From NCBI GenBank assembly GCA_035556135.1, contig DATMFO010000003.1:744001-808000 (forward strand): a stretch of 64,000 nt of DNA. Reading direction: 5' to 3'. Positions 32,851-42,162 of the stretch are shown here, one piece after another (position 1 is the stretch's first letter; each line of letters begins with the position of its first letter). A model generated the notes under the pieces. It saw only the letters and a list, made by a program, of their open reading frames with translations, ran no database searches and was not told the DNA's origin. The position numbers were made by a program, and so were the translations under genes. The stretch is from ZC4RG30 sp035556135. GTDB lineage: Bacteria > Pseudomonadota > Gammaproteobacteria > Steroidobacterales > Steroidobacteraceae.

Positions 32851-35800
32851 CGCGCTTCTGCCAGGCATCGGCCAGGCGTTTCGCGGACACCGGCACCGCC
32901 GTCTTCAGTTGCTGCGCGAACAGCGACACGCGGTACTCCTCCAGCAACCAGCGGAAGTCATCGTCCTGCGTCGGTACGCAGCCCTGCTCTGACTTCACCT
33001 GTGCCCAGTAGCGCGATTCCCATTGCTGCGCTTCCGCGGCCAGCTTCTGGTCGCGGGCGGGATCCTGGCCAGCCCTGTCCAGTCGTTGCAGCAGGGCCTT
33101 CAGGTAGCGCGGGTATTCGCGCAGCCGCGCCCAGGGGGTGACAGCGGGAAAGCCCGCGAAGAGCAGATGGCCAAGCTGTGCCTCCACATCCGACTGCACG
33201 GCGGGCAGGCGCAACACCCGCAGCCGCGCCTGGACTGCCGACCACGATTCCAGCGCCTGCTGCAGGGCGCGTGAGATCTCCTGCGCCAGCACGCCTGCGC
33301 CCGGCGCCGCAGCCGCGATGGCGGCATCAAACTGCGCGCGCGTGCGCGGCAAGGGCCGGCCGTCCAGGAAGCGCGCTGCCGCCAGCGCATCCAGCACGTC
33401 CTCGCGCAAGTCGCGCGGCTTCCCCGCGGCGGGCGCGGCCGCACCGGCCGGCAGGTTGCGGTAGGCCATCTCGCCCTGCACGTTGACCGCCAGGTCCTTG
33501 CGCAATGGCTTGATATCCCGGGCCTGGACGAGCCGCAGCAGCCTGATCAACCCCTGCCGGTGGCTGGCATCGGCCTGGTGCCGCAGCGGAAACAGGCGCA
33601 CACCCACGGTCTCGCCTTCATCAACCAGCGCGGGGTGGCCGAACAGCTCCTGGCCATCGTGCACGCCCTCGAAGGTGGCCGGCAGGTCGCCGAAATCCCA
33701 GGCCTTGCAGCCGGTGTGCAGCAGTGCCTGAACCGCCAGCTGGCGGAAGTTCTGCGCCGCGCTGCCACCATGGCGACGCTGCAGATCCGCGAGGTCGCGA
33801 CTGCTGTCCACCACGCGGCTATGCTCGTCGAGCAGCCCATAGCGCATCCGCAGGTGGGGTGGCAGCAGTTCCTCGCGGAAATCGCTGGCAGTTACCTTCA
33901 CGCCACTGTGCCGGAACAGTGCAGCCGCAAGCTGCGCATGCAGCCCCCCGCCCCTGGCGGGATCCAGCTGGTCCAGCGCCCGAGCTGCATGCTCGGGCAC
34001 GGGAACGAAGTTCACGCGCAGGTTCTTCGGCAGCACGCGCACCAGCGCCGTCACCTTTTCCTCCAGCAGGCCCGGCACCAGCCACTGGAACGGCTCTGTC
34101 TTCAGCTGCTGCAGCATGTGCAGCGGCACCAGCGCCGTGACGCCATCCTCCGCATGCCCCGGCTCGAACCGGTATTCCAGCGCCACACGCAGTGGACCGG
34201 CCTGCAGGTGATCGGGGAAGCGCCAGGGATCGACACTGGTTTCATCCCCGGCAGCAATGTCCCCGGTGCGGAGGAACAGCAGTTGCGGATCCTGGCGTTC
34301 GGCTTCCTTGCGCCAGTGCTCGAAGCTCGTTCCGTTGGCCACCTCGGGCGGCACACGCGCATCGAAGAAGGCATACAGCTGGGCCTCATCGGCCAGCAGG
34401 TCGACGCGGCGCCCCTTCTGCTGCAGGTAGTCCGCCTCCTCCAGCAGCTTCAGGTTGTGGCTGAAGAACGGCGCCTTGCTGTCATAGTCCATCTGCACCA
34501 GTGCATGGCGGATGAACAGCTCCCGCGCCTCGCGGGGCGCGATGCGCTCGAAGTTCACCTTGCGACCGGACTGCAAAGTGAGGCCGAACAGCGTGCTGCG
34601 CTCGTGCACCACCACCCGCGCGCCCTTGCGCTCCCAGTGCGGCTCGTAGTGCTGCAGCCTGACAATGTGCGCGCCGGCCTGCTCCACCCACTCCGGTTCC
34701 ACGCGAGCCACATTGCGCGCATAGATCTTCGTGGTCTCCACCTGCTCGGCGCAGACAATCCAGGGCGGCTTCGCCTTGAACTGTCCGGAGCCAGGGTGGA
34801 TGAACACCTTCTGGCCGCGTGTACCCAGGTACTCCGCCTGCTCGCGGCGCTGGCACACCTGGGACAGCAGCCCGGCCAGCAGCGCCCGGTGGATCTGCGG
34901 GTAGTCGGCCGGCTTTTCATTGAGCGGCAGCTTCAGCTCGCCCTTGAGCACTTCCATGATCTGCCCATGGATATCGTGCCATTCGATCATCCTGAGATAC
35001 GACAGGAAATTCTCGCGGCACCAGCTGCGCAGTTTCGCCCTGGAGAGCTGCTTGCGCTGTGCCTCGTATTCCTGCCACAACTTCAGCAATGACAGGAAAT
35101 CCGACTTCTCGTCGCGGAAGCGCGCATGTTTCTGGTCGGCCTGCGTCTGCTTGTCCGGCGGACGCTCGCGCGGATCAGGCACGCCCAGCGCGGCGACGAT
35201 TACCGCCAATTCCGAGAGGGCCCCTTCCTGCGCGGCAGCCAGCAGCATGCGTCCCAGCCGCGGATCCACCGGCAGCCTGGCCAGGCGGTGGCCGGTGGGT
35301 GTGAGCCTGTGCTCTTCGTCCAGGGCTCCCAGCTCCTGCAGTGTGCGCAGTCCGTCCCGCACATAGCGCCCGTCCGGCGGATCGACGAAGGGAAACCGCT
35401 CGATGTCGCCGAGCCGCAGCGCATGCATCTGCAGGATCACCGCCGCCAGGTTGGTGCGGTGGATCTCCGGCTCGGTGAATTCCGGCCGGCCGAGGAAGTC
35501 CTCCTCGGAATACAGGCGGATGGCGATGCCCGGGCCCACACGTCCGCAGCGACCGGACCGCTGGGCGGCCGAGGCACGCGAGATCTTCTCGATGGGCAGG
35601 CGCTGCAGCCGGCTCCTGTGGCTGTAGCGGCTGATGCGCGCGCGACCGGTGTCGATCACCGCGCGGATGCCCGGCACCGTGAGCGAGGTCTCTGCCACGT
35701 TGGTGGCCAGCACCACGCGGCGCCGGCCAGAGGGCCTGAACACGCGATCCTGCTCGGCCTGCGACAGCCGCGAATACAGTGGCAGGATCTCGCAGTGCTC

Positions 35801-36601
35801 CGGATGCCGCTTGCGCAGCGTCTCGGCCGTCTCGCGTATCTCCCGTTCACCGCTGAGGAACACCAGGATGTCGCCAGTCTGGTCGCGCCAGAGCTCTTCC
35901 ACGGCAGCGGCGATGGCGTCCTGCTCATCGCCTTCGGTCTCGTCGCCCTCCTCCACCTCCACCGGCCGGTAGCGCACGTCCACGGGGTAGCTGCGGCCGG
36001 AGACATTGATGATGGGTGCACCACCGAAATGCCGCGAGAAGCGCTCCGGATCGATGGTTGCCGAGGTGATCACCAGACGGAAATCGGGACGGCGCGGCAG
36101 CAGCCACGAGAGGTAACCCAGCAGGAAGTCGATGTTGAGGCTGCGCTCATGCGCCTCGTCGACAATCAGCGTGTCATAGCGGTTCAGGTACCGGTCGGCC
36201 TGCGTCTCGGCCAGCAGGATGCCGTCGGTCATCAGCTTGATGAGCGACCCGGGCCGCGTGCGGTCCTGGAAGCGCACTTTGTAGCCCACCAGCTGCCCCA
36301 GCGGTGACTTCAGCTCCTCGGCGATGCGTGCGGCCACCGTGCGCGCGGCGATGCGGCGCGGCTGTGTGTGGCCGATGTATCCGGCCACGCCGCGCCCGGC
36401 TTCCAGGCAGATCTTCGGCAGCTGCGTGGTCTTGCCCGAGCCGGTCTCGCCGCAGACCACCACCACCTGGTGTTTCTCGATGGCGGCGCGGATTTCCTCG
36501 CGCCGTCCGCTGACCGGCAGCTCCTCCGGGTAAACCAGCGGCGGCACGCTGGCCGCACGCGCCGCCCGCACTTCGGGCGGGAGCCCGCGGCGTTCAGGCA
36601 T
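32831..36601 (-). CDS. hrpA: ATP-dependent RNA helicase HrpA
   Basis: HrpA is a DEAH-box 3'-5' RNA helicase that acts in mRNA processing and rescue of stalled ribosomes. Of the 1256 residues, the first 450 form the helicase core: Walker A 'GETGSGKTTQ' at about 51-60, DEAH at 148-151, 'VTSATID'-type motif III ('ITSATID') and 'QRSGRCGRVGPG' (motif VI). A long C-terminal part follows, in line with the family's DUF3418 region and near the usual 1300. The ATG at 36601 is chosen because it lies just before the conserved start of the helicase core and overlaps the upstream ABC gene by 8 bases. The N-terminus is about 50-80 residues shorter than in E. coli. Confidence 0.96.
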   Translation of the reverse strand: MPERRGLPPEVRAARAASVPPLVYPEELPVSGRREEIRAAIEKHQVVVVCGETGSGKTTQLPKICLEAGRGVAGYIGHTQPRRIAARTVAARIAEELKSPLGQLVGYKVRFQDRTRPGSLIKLMTDGILLAETQADRYLNRYDTLIVDEAHERSLNIDFLLGYLSWLLPRRPDFRLVITSATIDPERFSRHFGGAPIINVSGRSYPVDVRYRPVEVEEGDETEGDEQDAIAAAVEELWRDQTGDILVFLSGEREIRETAETLRKRHPEHCEILPLYSRLSQAEQDRVFRPSGRRRVVLATNVAETSLTVPGIRAVIDTGRARISRYSHRSRLQRLPIEKISRASAAQRSGRCGRVGPGIAIRLYSEEDFLGRPEFTEPEIHRTNLAAVILQMHALRLGDIERFPFVDPPDGRYVRDGLRTLQELGALDEEHRLTPTGHRLARLPVDPRLGRMLLAAAQEGALSELAVIVAALGVPDPRERPPDKQTQADQKHARFRDEKSDFLSLLKLWQEYEAQRKQLSRAKLRSWCRENFLSYLRMIEWHDIHGQIMEVLKGELKLPLNEKPADYPQIHRALLAGLLSQVCQRREQAEYLGTRGQKVFIHPGSGQFKAKPPWIVCAEQVETTKIYARNVARVEPEWVEQAGAHIVRLQHYEPHWERKGARVVVHERSTLFGLTLQSGRKVNFERIAPREARELFIRHALVQMDYDSKAPFFSHNLKLLEEADYLQQKGRRVDLLADEAQLYAFFDARVPPEVANGTSFEHWRKEAERQDPQLLFLRTGDIAAGDETSVDPWRFPDHLQAGPLRVALEYRFEPGHAEDGVTALVPLHMLQQLKTEPFQWLVPGLLEEKVTALVRVLPKNLRVNFVPVPEHAARALDQLDPARGGGLHAQLAAALFRHSGVKVTASDFREELLPPHLRMRYGLLDEHSRVVDSSRDLADLQRRHGGSAAQNFRQLAVQALLHTGCKAWDFGDLPATFEGVHDGQELFGHPALVDEGETVGVRLFPLRHQADASHRQGLIRLLRLVQARDIKPLRKDLAVNVQGEMAYRNLPAGAAAPAAGKPRDLREDVLDALAAARFLDGRPLPRTRAQFDAAIAAAAPGAGVLAQEISRALQQALESWSAVQARLRVLRLPAVQSDVEAQLGHLLFAGFPAVTPWARLREYPRYLKALLQRLDRAGQDPARDQKLAAEAQQWESRYWAQVKSEQGCVPTQDDDFRWLLEEYRVSLFAQQLKTAVPVSAKRLADAWQKRVSAGRS

Positions 36602-38375
36602 TTTCGGAGAACTGCAGCTGCGCCAGCCGTGCGTACAGCGGGCTGGATTCCAGCAGCTGCGCATGCGTGCCCACGGCGGCGATACGCCCATGGTCCATTA
36701 CCACGATGCGATCGGCCTTCAGCACCGTGGCCAGCCTGTGCGCCACGATAATGGTGGTGCGGGCATGCTCGCCCATCAGCTTCTCCAGCGCCTGCTGCAC
36801 CAGCCGCTCGCTCTCGGCATCCAGGCTGCTGGTGGCCTCATCCAGCAACAGCACGGGAGGATCCTTCAGGATGGCGCGCGCAATGGCCACGCGCTGGCGC
36901 TGGCCGCCGGAGAGGCGCGTGCCGCGCTCGCCAAGGAAGGTGTCATAGCCCTGCGGCAGCCGCTGGATGAATTCATGCGCAGCCGCCGCTCCCGCAGCGG
37001 CCTCCACGTCCGTGTCACCGGCCTCCGGCCTGCCATAGCGGATGTTCTCGCGCGCGCTGGCACCGAACAGCATGGTTTCCTGCGACACCAGGCCGATCTG
37101 CCGGCGCAGCGCCACCGGGTCGGTCTTCGCGATGTCCACGCCATCCAGCAGGATGCGCCCGCCCTGCGGGTCATAGAAACGCAGCAGCAGCTGCAGCAGC
37201 GTGCTCTTGCCCGCGCCCGACGGCCCTACCACCGCCACGGTCTCGCCCGGCTCGATCACAAGGTCCACGCCGTCCAGCGCTGACTGTCCCGGCCGGGAGG
37301 GATAGTTGAAGCGCACGCCCTGGAAATGCAGCGCGCCGCGCACGCGGGCAGGCAGCTTTGCCGGCGTCGCAGGCGCTGCAATGGCAGGCCGCGCATGCAG
37401 CAGCTCCACCAGGCGTTCCATTGCGCCGGAAGCGCGCTGCACCTCGCCCCACTGCTCCACCAGCGCCGCAGCCGAACCGGTGAGGAAGGCCGCGTACAGC
37501 AGGAACTGCACCAGCTGTCCGCCGGTCATCTCGCCATCGAGCACGGCATGCGCGCCCAGCCACAGCACGAAGGTCACCGCCAGCATCACCAGCATGGTGC
37601 CCAGCGCGGTGAGCAGCGCCCGCACGCGGTTGCGGCGGATGGCCGTGGCGAAGCTCGCCTCCACCGCCGTGCTGTAACGCCGGCTCTGCAGTTCTTCCAG
37701 CGTGAAGGCCTGGATGGTCTGCATCGCATTGAGCGTCTCGCCGGCCAGGCCGCTGGAGTCGGCCACCCGGTCCTGCGAGTCGCGCGACAGGCGGCGCACC
37801 TTCCGGCCAACCGTGAACAGCGGCAGCATGATCACGGGGATCAGCACCACCATCACGCCCATCAGCCGCGGGCTGGTCCAGCCCATCATCACCAGCGCAC
37901 CCAGCAGGTTCAGCGTGGAGCGCAGCACGATGGAGATGCCCGCGCCGGAGATGGATTGCACCAGCGTGGTGTCGGTGGTGAGCCGCGACAGGACTTCGCC
38001 GGTGCGCGTGACCTCGAAGAAGGTCATGTCCATGCGCACCACGCGTGCATACACCGCGGAGCGGATGTCGGAGACCACGCGTTCACCCAGCCAGCTCACC
38101 AGGTAGAAGCGGGCCGCCGCGAACACGCCAAGGGCCACCGCCGCAGCGAGGAAGGCGAGGAAATACCGGTTCACGGTGGCCTGGTCGCCCCCGCCGATGG
38201 CGCGGTCGATCAGGTAACGCACGGCCACCGGCAGCGCGAGCAGCGCCCCGGACGCCACCACCAGCGCACCCATGGCGAGCAGGAAGGTGCCGCGGTAGCG
38301 GACGAGGAAGGGCCACAACGCCTGCAGCGGCCGCAGTGACTTGCTGGCCGCGCGTTCCTGCCGGGGTTCTTTCAT
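36594..38375 (-). CDS. MsbA-like ABC exporter
   Basis: A 593-residue half-transporter with six membrane helices (about 20-310) and a C-terminal ATPase: Walker A 'GPSGAGKST', signature 'LSGGQRQRVAIARA', Walker B 'VLLLDEATSSLD'. This is the layout of lipid/drug exporters such as MsbA and of LCABC-type proteins. Without an adjacent lpxK its substrate is not evident, so I do not call it MsbA. It overlaps the hrpA start by 8 bases. Confidence 0.9.
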   Translation of the reverse strand: MKEPRQERAASKSLRPLQALWPFLVRYRGTFLLAMGALVVASGALLALPVAVRYLIDRAIGGGDQATVNRYFLAFLAAAVALGVFAAARFYLVSWLGERVVSDIRSAVYARVVRMDMTFFEVTRTGEVLSRLTTDTTLVQSISGAGISIVLRSTLNLLGALVMMGWTSPRLMGVMVVLIPVIMLPLFTVGRKVRRLSRDSQDRVADSSGLAGETLNAMQTIQAFTLEELQSRRYSTAVEASFATAIRRNRVRALLTALGTMLVMLAVTFVLWLGAHAVLDGEMTGGQLVQFLLYAAFLTGSAAALVEQWGEVQRASGAMERLVELLHARPAIAAPATPAKLPARVRGALHFQGVRFNYPSRPGQSALDGVDLVIEPGETVAVVGPSGAGKSTLLQLLLRFYDPQGGRILLDGVDIAKTDPVALRRQIGLVSQETMLFGASARENIRYGRPEAGDTDVEAAAGAAAAHEFIQRLPQGYDTFLGERGTRLSGGQRQRVAIARAILKDPPVLLLDEATSSLDAESERLVQQALEKLMGEHARTTIIVAHRLATVLKADRIVVMDHGRIAAVGTHAQLLESSPLYARLAQLQFSENA

Positions 38376-38391
38376 CTTGTTGCGGAAACCG

Positions 38392-39783
38392 TCAGGCGAG
38401 CCGGTTCAGGCCGTTGTACGCCGCGATGCGGTAACCCTCGGCCATCGTCGGGTAATTGAATGTGGTATCGATGAAGTAGCGCAGGTTGTTGATGTCGCGA
38501 CTGGCCATCACCGTCTGGCCGATGTGCACGATCTCCGAGGCATTGTCGCCGAAGCAGTGCACACCCAGCACTTCCAGCGTCTTCGCGTGGAAGAGTATCT
38601 TCAACATGCCCACTGGCTGGCTGGCCATCTGCGCCCGCGCCAGGCTCTTGAAGTGGGTATGCCCCACCTCATAGGGAATGCCCGCTTCCTGCAGCTGCTG
38701 CTCGGTGCGCCCCACGGAGGAGATTTCCGGAATGGTGTAAATGCCGCTGGGAATCAGGTCCAGCCGCCGCGCAGGCGTGGACGGATCGACGATATAACGC
38801 CCCACGGCCCCGCCCTGCTGGTAGGCAGCGCTGGCCAGCGCCGGCGGGCCGATCACATCGCCCACCGCGAACACATGCGGCACGCTGGTGCGGTAGTTGC
38901 CATCAACGGTGAGCTGCCCGCGCTGGTTGGGCACCAGCCCCACTGCCTCCAGGTTCATGCCATCGGTGTTGCCGGTGCGGCCATTTGCATAAAGCAGCAC
39001 GTCCGACTTGATGCTGCGCCCGGATTTCAGGTGCAGCAACACGTCATCGGCCCGCGCCTCCAGGTGGTCAAACTGCTCGTTGTGCCGGATGATGCAGCCT
39101 TGGTCACGCAGGTGGTAGGACAGCGCCTCGGCGATCTCCTCGTCCATGAACGACAGCAGCCGCTCGTGCGTGTTGACCAGCGTCACCTTCACGCCCATGT
39201 TGAGGAAGATGGAGGCGTACTCGCAGCCGATCACGCCGGCGCCATAGATGGTCATGGCAAACGGCGTGTCCGTGTAGCGCAGCACTGTGTCGCTGTCGAG
39301 CACGCGCGGATGCGAGAAGTCCAGGCCTGGCGGGCGATACGGCCGCGAGCCGGTGGCGATCACGAAACGCTCTGCACCCACGCGCAGCGGTTCGCCCCCA
39401 TTGTGGCCGGTGATCTCCAGGGTATTGGCGTCGACAAAGCGCGCAGCCCCTTCCAGCACCGGCACGCGGTTGCGCTCGTAGAAGCCGCGACGCATCTGCA
39501 CCTGTGCGTCGATCACGCCGCCGGCCGTCGACAGCAGCTGCGGCATGGTGGCGCGCAAGCCGGCTGTCAGCTTGCGCAGCAGCGGATCCTTGCGAGCATC
39601 GGCGATGGTCTTCACCGCGTGGCGCAGCGCCTTGCTGGGGATGGTGCCCCAGTGGGTGCATCCACCCCCCACTTCCACGTAGCGCTCCACCACCGCGACG
39701 CGCCGGTGGTGCTTGGCCAGCATCATGGCCGCACCCTCACCGGCGGGCCCGGTTCCGATCACGATGACGTCAAACGTGTCCAT
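38392..39783 (-). CDS. sthA: Soluble pyridine nucleotide transhydrogenase SthA
   Basis: SthA balances NADPH and NADH by hydride transfer, mostly oxidising excess NADPH. The 463 residues carry the FAD motif 'GTGPAGEGAAM', the diagnostic 'GGGCTHWGTIPSKALRH' (one Cys where disulfide reductases have CxxxxC, so it is a transhydrogenase and not a disulfide reductase), and an NAD motif 'IYGAGVIGCEYASIF'. The length is that of E. coli SthA (466). It lies 16 bases upstream of the MsbA-like gene on the same strand. Confidence 0.97.
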   Translation of the reverse strand: MDTFDVIVIGTGPAGEGAAMMLAKHHRRVAVVERYVEVGGGCTHWGTIPSKALRHAVKTIADARKDPLLRKLTAGLRATMPQLLSTAGGVIDAQVQMRRGFYERNRVPVLEGAARFVDANTLEITGHNGGEPLRVGAERFVIATGSRPYRPPGLDFSHPRVLDSDTVLRYTDTPFAMTIYGAGVIGCEYASIFLNMGVKVTLVNTHERLLSFMDEEIAEALSYHLRDQGCIIRHNEQFDHLEARADDVLLHLKSGRSIKSDVLLYANGRTGNTDGMNLEAVGLVPNQRGQLTVDGNYRTSVPHVFAVGDVIGPPALASAAYQQGGAVGRYIVDPSTPARRLDLIPSGIYTIPEISSVGRTEQQLQEAGIPYEVGHTHFKSLARAQMASQPVGMLKILFHAKTLEVLGVHCFGDNASEIVHIGQTVMASRDINNLRYFIDTTFNYPTMAEGYRIAAYNGLNRLA

Positions 39784-39855
39784 CGCGCCATGCTAGCTGT
39801 TGCGGCAGCAAATTGCTCTGCCTGAGGCCCCAAACGCGGCGCAGTGCACGCTCCC

Positions 39856-40389
39856 TCAGTCGTCTGCGGCTTCCTGGCCCGGGAACAGCACATCCTGGAA
39901 GCCGAAGCGGGTCATGTCGCGGATGCGCATGGGATACAGCACGCCGTCCAGGTGATCCACCTCATGCTGCACCACCCGTGCATGGAAGCCATCCACCGTG
40001 CGGTCGATGGGGTTTCCGTGCAGGTCGCATCCCCGGTAGCGCAGCCGCGCGTGCCGCGGCACCAGTCCACGCATGCCGGGTACCGAAAGGCACCCCTCCC
40101 ACCCCTCTTCTTCCTCGTGGCCGATGGGCGAGAGCACGGGATTCACCAGCACGGTGTAAGGCACCGCCGGTGCATCCGGATAACGGTCGTTGTGCATGAA
40201 GCCGAAGATCACCACCCGCTGCAGCACGCCGATCTGCGGGGCCGCGAGGCCTGCGCCGCGCGCGTGGTGCATGGTGTCCTGCATGTCGGCGACGAGCCCC
40301 TGCAGTTCGGGCGTATCGAAACGGGTGACCTCGGCGGACCTCTGCAGCAGCAGGGGATCACCCATGCGGAGGATATTGCGGATGGCCAA
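39856..40389 (-). CDS. def: Peptide deformylase Def
   Basis: Deformylase removes the N-formyl group from new proteins. The 177-residue protein has the three metal motifs: 'GLAAPQIG', 'EGCLSVPG' (Cys ligand) and 'QHEVDHLDG' (two His ligands). A TTG at 40389 is chosen because it gives the standard start 'xAIRNILRMGDP'. An ATG at 40452 would add 21 residues and run into the terminator of the upstream gene. No fmt gene is adjacent; this may be a second deformylase. Confidence 0.92.
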   Translation of the reverse strand: MAIRNILRMGDPLLLQRSAEVTRFDTPELQGLVADMQDTMHHARGAGLAAPQIGVLQRVVIFGFMHNDRYPDAPAVPYTVLVNPVLSPIGHEEEEGWEGCLSVPGMRGLVPRHARLRYRGCDLHGNPIDRTVDGFHARVVQHEVDHLDGVLYPMRIRDMTRFGFQDVLFPGQEAADD

Positions 40390-40444
40390 CCTGCACAGCT
40401 CCCCTTCATTGCGCACGGTGCGCGTGAAGAGAGTGCCACATCCG

Positions 40445-40478
40445 AAAAGCAAAAGGCCCGGTTCTCACCGGGCCTTTG
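40445..40478 (-). terminator. Rho-independent terminator of the RNA-binding protein gene
   Basis: On the minus strand AAAGGCCCGG (40477 to 40468) pairs with CCGGGCCTTT (40461 to 40452) around a six-base loop, followed by TTGCTTTT. This is a classic hairpin plus T-rich tail, 21 bases after the stop of the RNA-binding protein. Confidence 0.88.
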
Positions 40479-40498
40479 CAGGTACGCGGGTGCGCTGC

Positions 40499-40834
40499 TT
40501 ACCAGCGACCACCGCCGCCACCACCGCCGCCACCAGGGCCGCGGCCATATCCACCACCGCCGCCGCCACCACGCGGACCGCCACCGGTGCGGGGCTTGTC
40601 CTGCGCCTCATTGACGCGCAGCGGACGACCGTTCATCGAATAGCCGTTCAGCGCCTGGATGGCTCGGGCAGCATCGGCCTGCGGCATCTCGACGAAGCCG
40701 AAGCCGCGCGGGCGACCGGTTTCGCGATCAGTCGGCAGAGCAACGGACTCGACGTTGCCATGCTGCGAGAACAACGTGCGCACCTCGGCTTCGCTGGCCG
40801 TGAACGGCAGGTTGCCTACATAAATCTTCGCCAT
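40499..40834 (-). CDS. Glycine-rich RRM RNA-binding protein
   Basis: A 111-residue protein: one RNA recognition motif (about 1-80, RNP2 'IYVGNL' and RNP1 'RGFGFVEM'), then a tail of about 27 residues made almost only of Gly with some Arg, Tyr and Pro. Such small RRM proteins are cold- or stress-related RNA chaperones in some bacteria. The ATG follows GGAG. It stands alone with a strong terminator and a leader of more than 100 bases, which suggests high, regulated expression. Confidence 0.94.
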   Translation of the reverse strand: MAKIYVGNLPFTASEAEVRTLFSQHGNVESVALPTDRETGRPRGFGFVEMPQADAARAIQALNGYSMNGRPLRVNEAQDKPRTGGGPRGGGGGGGYGRGPGGGGGGGGGRW

Positions 40835-40953
40835 ATAGAGCAGATCTCCAATCGAAGTTGACGGACGACTTGATCGGAGACCCTTCCACTAGAGTTCGTG
40901 CGCCTTTGCCTGGCGCCACAGGACAGAAGCCGGATGACCAACGATCGAGACGT

Positions 40954-40959
40954 ATTTTA
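40954..40959 (-). promoter_or_regulatory. Candidate -10 box of the RNA-binding protein gene
   Basis: TAAAAT on the minus strand, with TTTGCA 16 bases upstream, gives a modest sigma70 promoter. Its start near 40947 would create a leader of about 113 bases, long enough for a temperature-responsive structure; none is proven. Confidence 0.3.
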
Positions 40960-41064
40960 CACAGGCAGCCATTTCTGCAAATCCGAATTGATGGTTGTCA
41001 ATGCCTATAAAACAGGCACAAAACTGCCCGGGCAGCGTTGCGGTGACAATGAAAAGCTGCCGGA

Positions 41065-41754
41065 TCAGGAGTTGCGCGAACCCGGCGGCAGTCGCGTGTT
41101 CAACCAGTCCGAAACGTCGCGCACCTCGGCGGCACAGAGGTTATGACCCATGGGATACATGTGCCATTCCACGGGAATCTCCTGCTGCAACAACACGTCG
41201 CGAGAGGCTTCGCCGAACTCCGGCAGTACTACATTGTCCTGGCTGCCATGGCACATCAGCACCGGCGTGTCGCGATTGCTGGCGGCAAGTTCCGATGCAA
41301 GGCGCGCGCGCAACGGGAGATAGGTGGACAGTGCAATGATGCCGGCCAGCGTCGCCTCGTGCCGCAGACCGGCATGCAGTGCCACCGCACCGCCCTGCGA
41401 AAACCCGGCCAGCACCACGCGCGAAGTGGCAATGCCGGCCGCATTCTCGCGCGCGATCCAGGATTCAACCCGGCCGCGCGCCTCGGCAAAGCCTGCTTCG
41501 TCATCACGCCCGGCCGGGGTGAGTTCGCGAATGTCGTACCAGGCGCGCATGGGATAGCCGGAATTGATGGTGACCGGTCGCACGGCCGCGTGCGGGAACA
41601 CGAAGCGGATGCGCGCGGCGGCGGGCAAGTGCAGCTCGGGCACCATGGGCACGAAATCGTAGCCGTCGGCGCCCAGCCCGTGCAGCCACAACACGGCGGC
41701 ATCCGCAGGCCCGTCGGCAGGCCCGAGGATCACCTCGTGCTCGGTCTCGATCAT
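41065..41754 (-). CDS. Carboxylesterase/phospholipase-type alpha/beta hydrolase
   Basis: A 229-residue cytosolic alpha/beta hydrolase of the carboxylesterase-2 group. The nucleophile is Ser119 in 'GFSQGG', the acid Asp173 in 'GSQDNVV', and the base His204 in 'YPMGHNLC'; the oxyanion 'HGLGADG' is near residue 25. The substrate is unknown; relatives hydrolyse short acyl esters or lysophospholipids. The ATG at 41754 gives the usual length; one four codons earlier is also possible. It follows the unknown gene of the molybdenum hydroxylase operon by only 18 bases, so it may be the last gene of that unit. Confidence 0.9.
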   Translation of the reverse strand: MIETEHEVILGPADGPADAAVLWLHGLGADGYDFVPMVPELHLPAAARIRFVFPHAAVRPVTINSGYPMRAWYDIRELTPAGRDDEAGFAEARGRVESWIARENAAGIATSRVVLAGFSQGGAVALHAGLRHEATLAGIIALSTYLPLRARLASELAASNRDTPVLMCHGSQDNVVLPEFGEASRDVLLQQEIPVEWHMYPMGHNLCAAEVRDVSDWLNTRLPPGSRNS

Positions 41755-41772
41755 CCGGGTGCGCATGGGAAC

Positions 41773-42162
41773 TCAGCTGGCGGAAGGAGCGGCCTTGCCA
41801 GCCTGCTCCAGCAGGAACAGGTCGGTGAGCAACGCCCTGAGGTGCACGCTGGCGTTCAGGTTGTCCACCAGCAGCGAGGCAATCTGTCGCCGCGACAGCA
41901 CGATGCCGATGGCGCCACGCGCCACGGCCACATCGCGCTCAACGGCAGCCAGGAAGTCAGCGGCGCCACTTGCCCCGGGAAGGCCGGCAAAGGTGGCATG
42001 CACCACGCTGGTCAGGCCGGCAAGCGCCTCGTGCATCGAAGTGAGCGTGCCACGCAGCTCGGTGCCAGCGTCGTCCTGTCTTCCCTGCGCGGCATAGGCG
42101 AGCAGGTATTCATAGCCGCGCTCGATGGTCTCGATGCGCGCGGCGAGCGCGGCCTCACTCAC
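41773..42162 (-). CDS. Helical protein of unknown function in the molybdenum hydroxylase operon
   Basis: A 129-residue protein with no signal, cysteine cluster or membrane segment. It looks all-helical, alternating charged and small residues ('ELRGTLTSMHEALAGL', 'AAVERDVAVARGAIGIVLSRRQIASLLVDNLNASVHL'). I do not recognise it. Its start overlaps the end of the cytochrome b gene by 8 bases, so it is translated with that gene and probably acts with it, perhaps in assembly or protection. Confidence 0.72.
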   Translation of the reverse strand: MSEAALAARIETIERGYEYLLAYAAQGRQDDAGTELRGTLTSMHEALAGLTSVVHATFAGLPGASGAADFLAAVERDVAVARGAIGIVLSRRQIASLLVDNLNASVHLRALLTDLFLLEQAGKAAPSAS

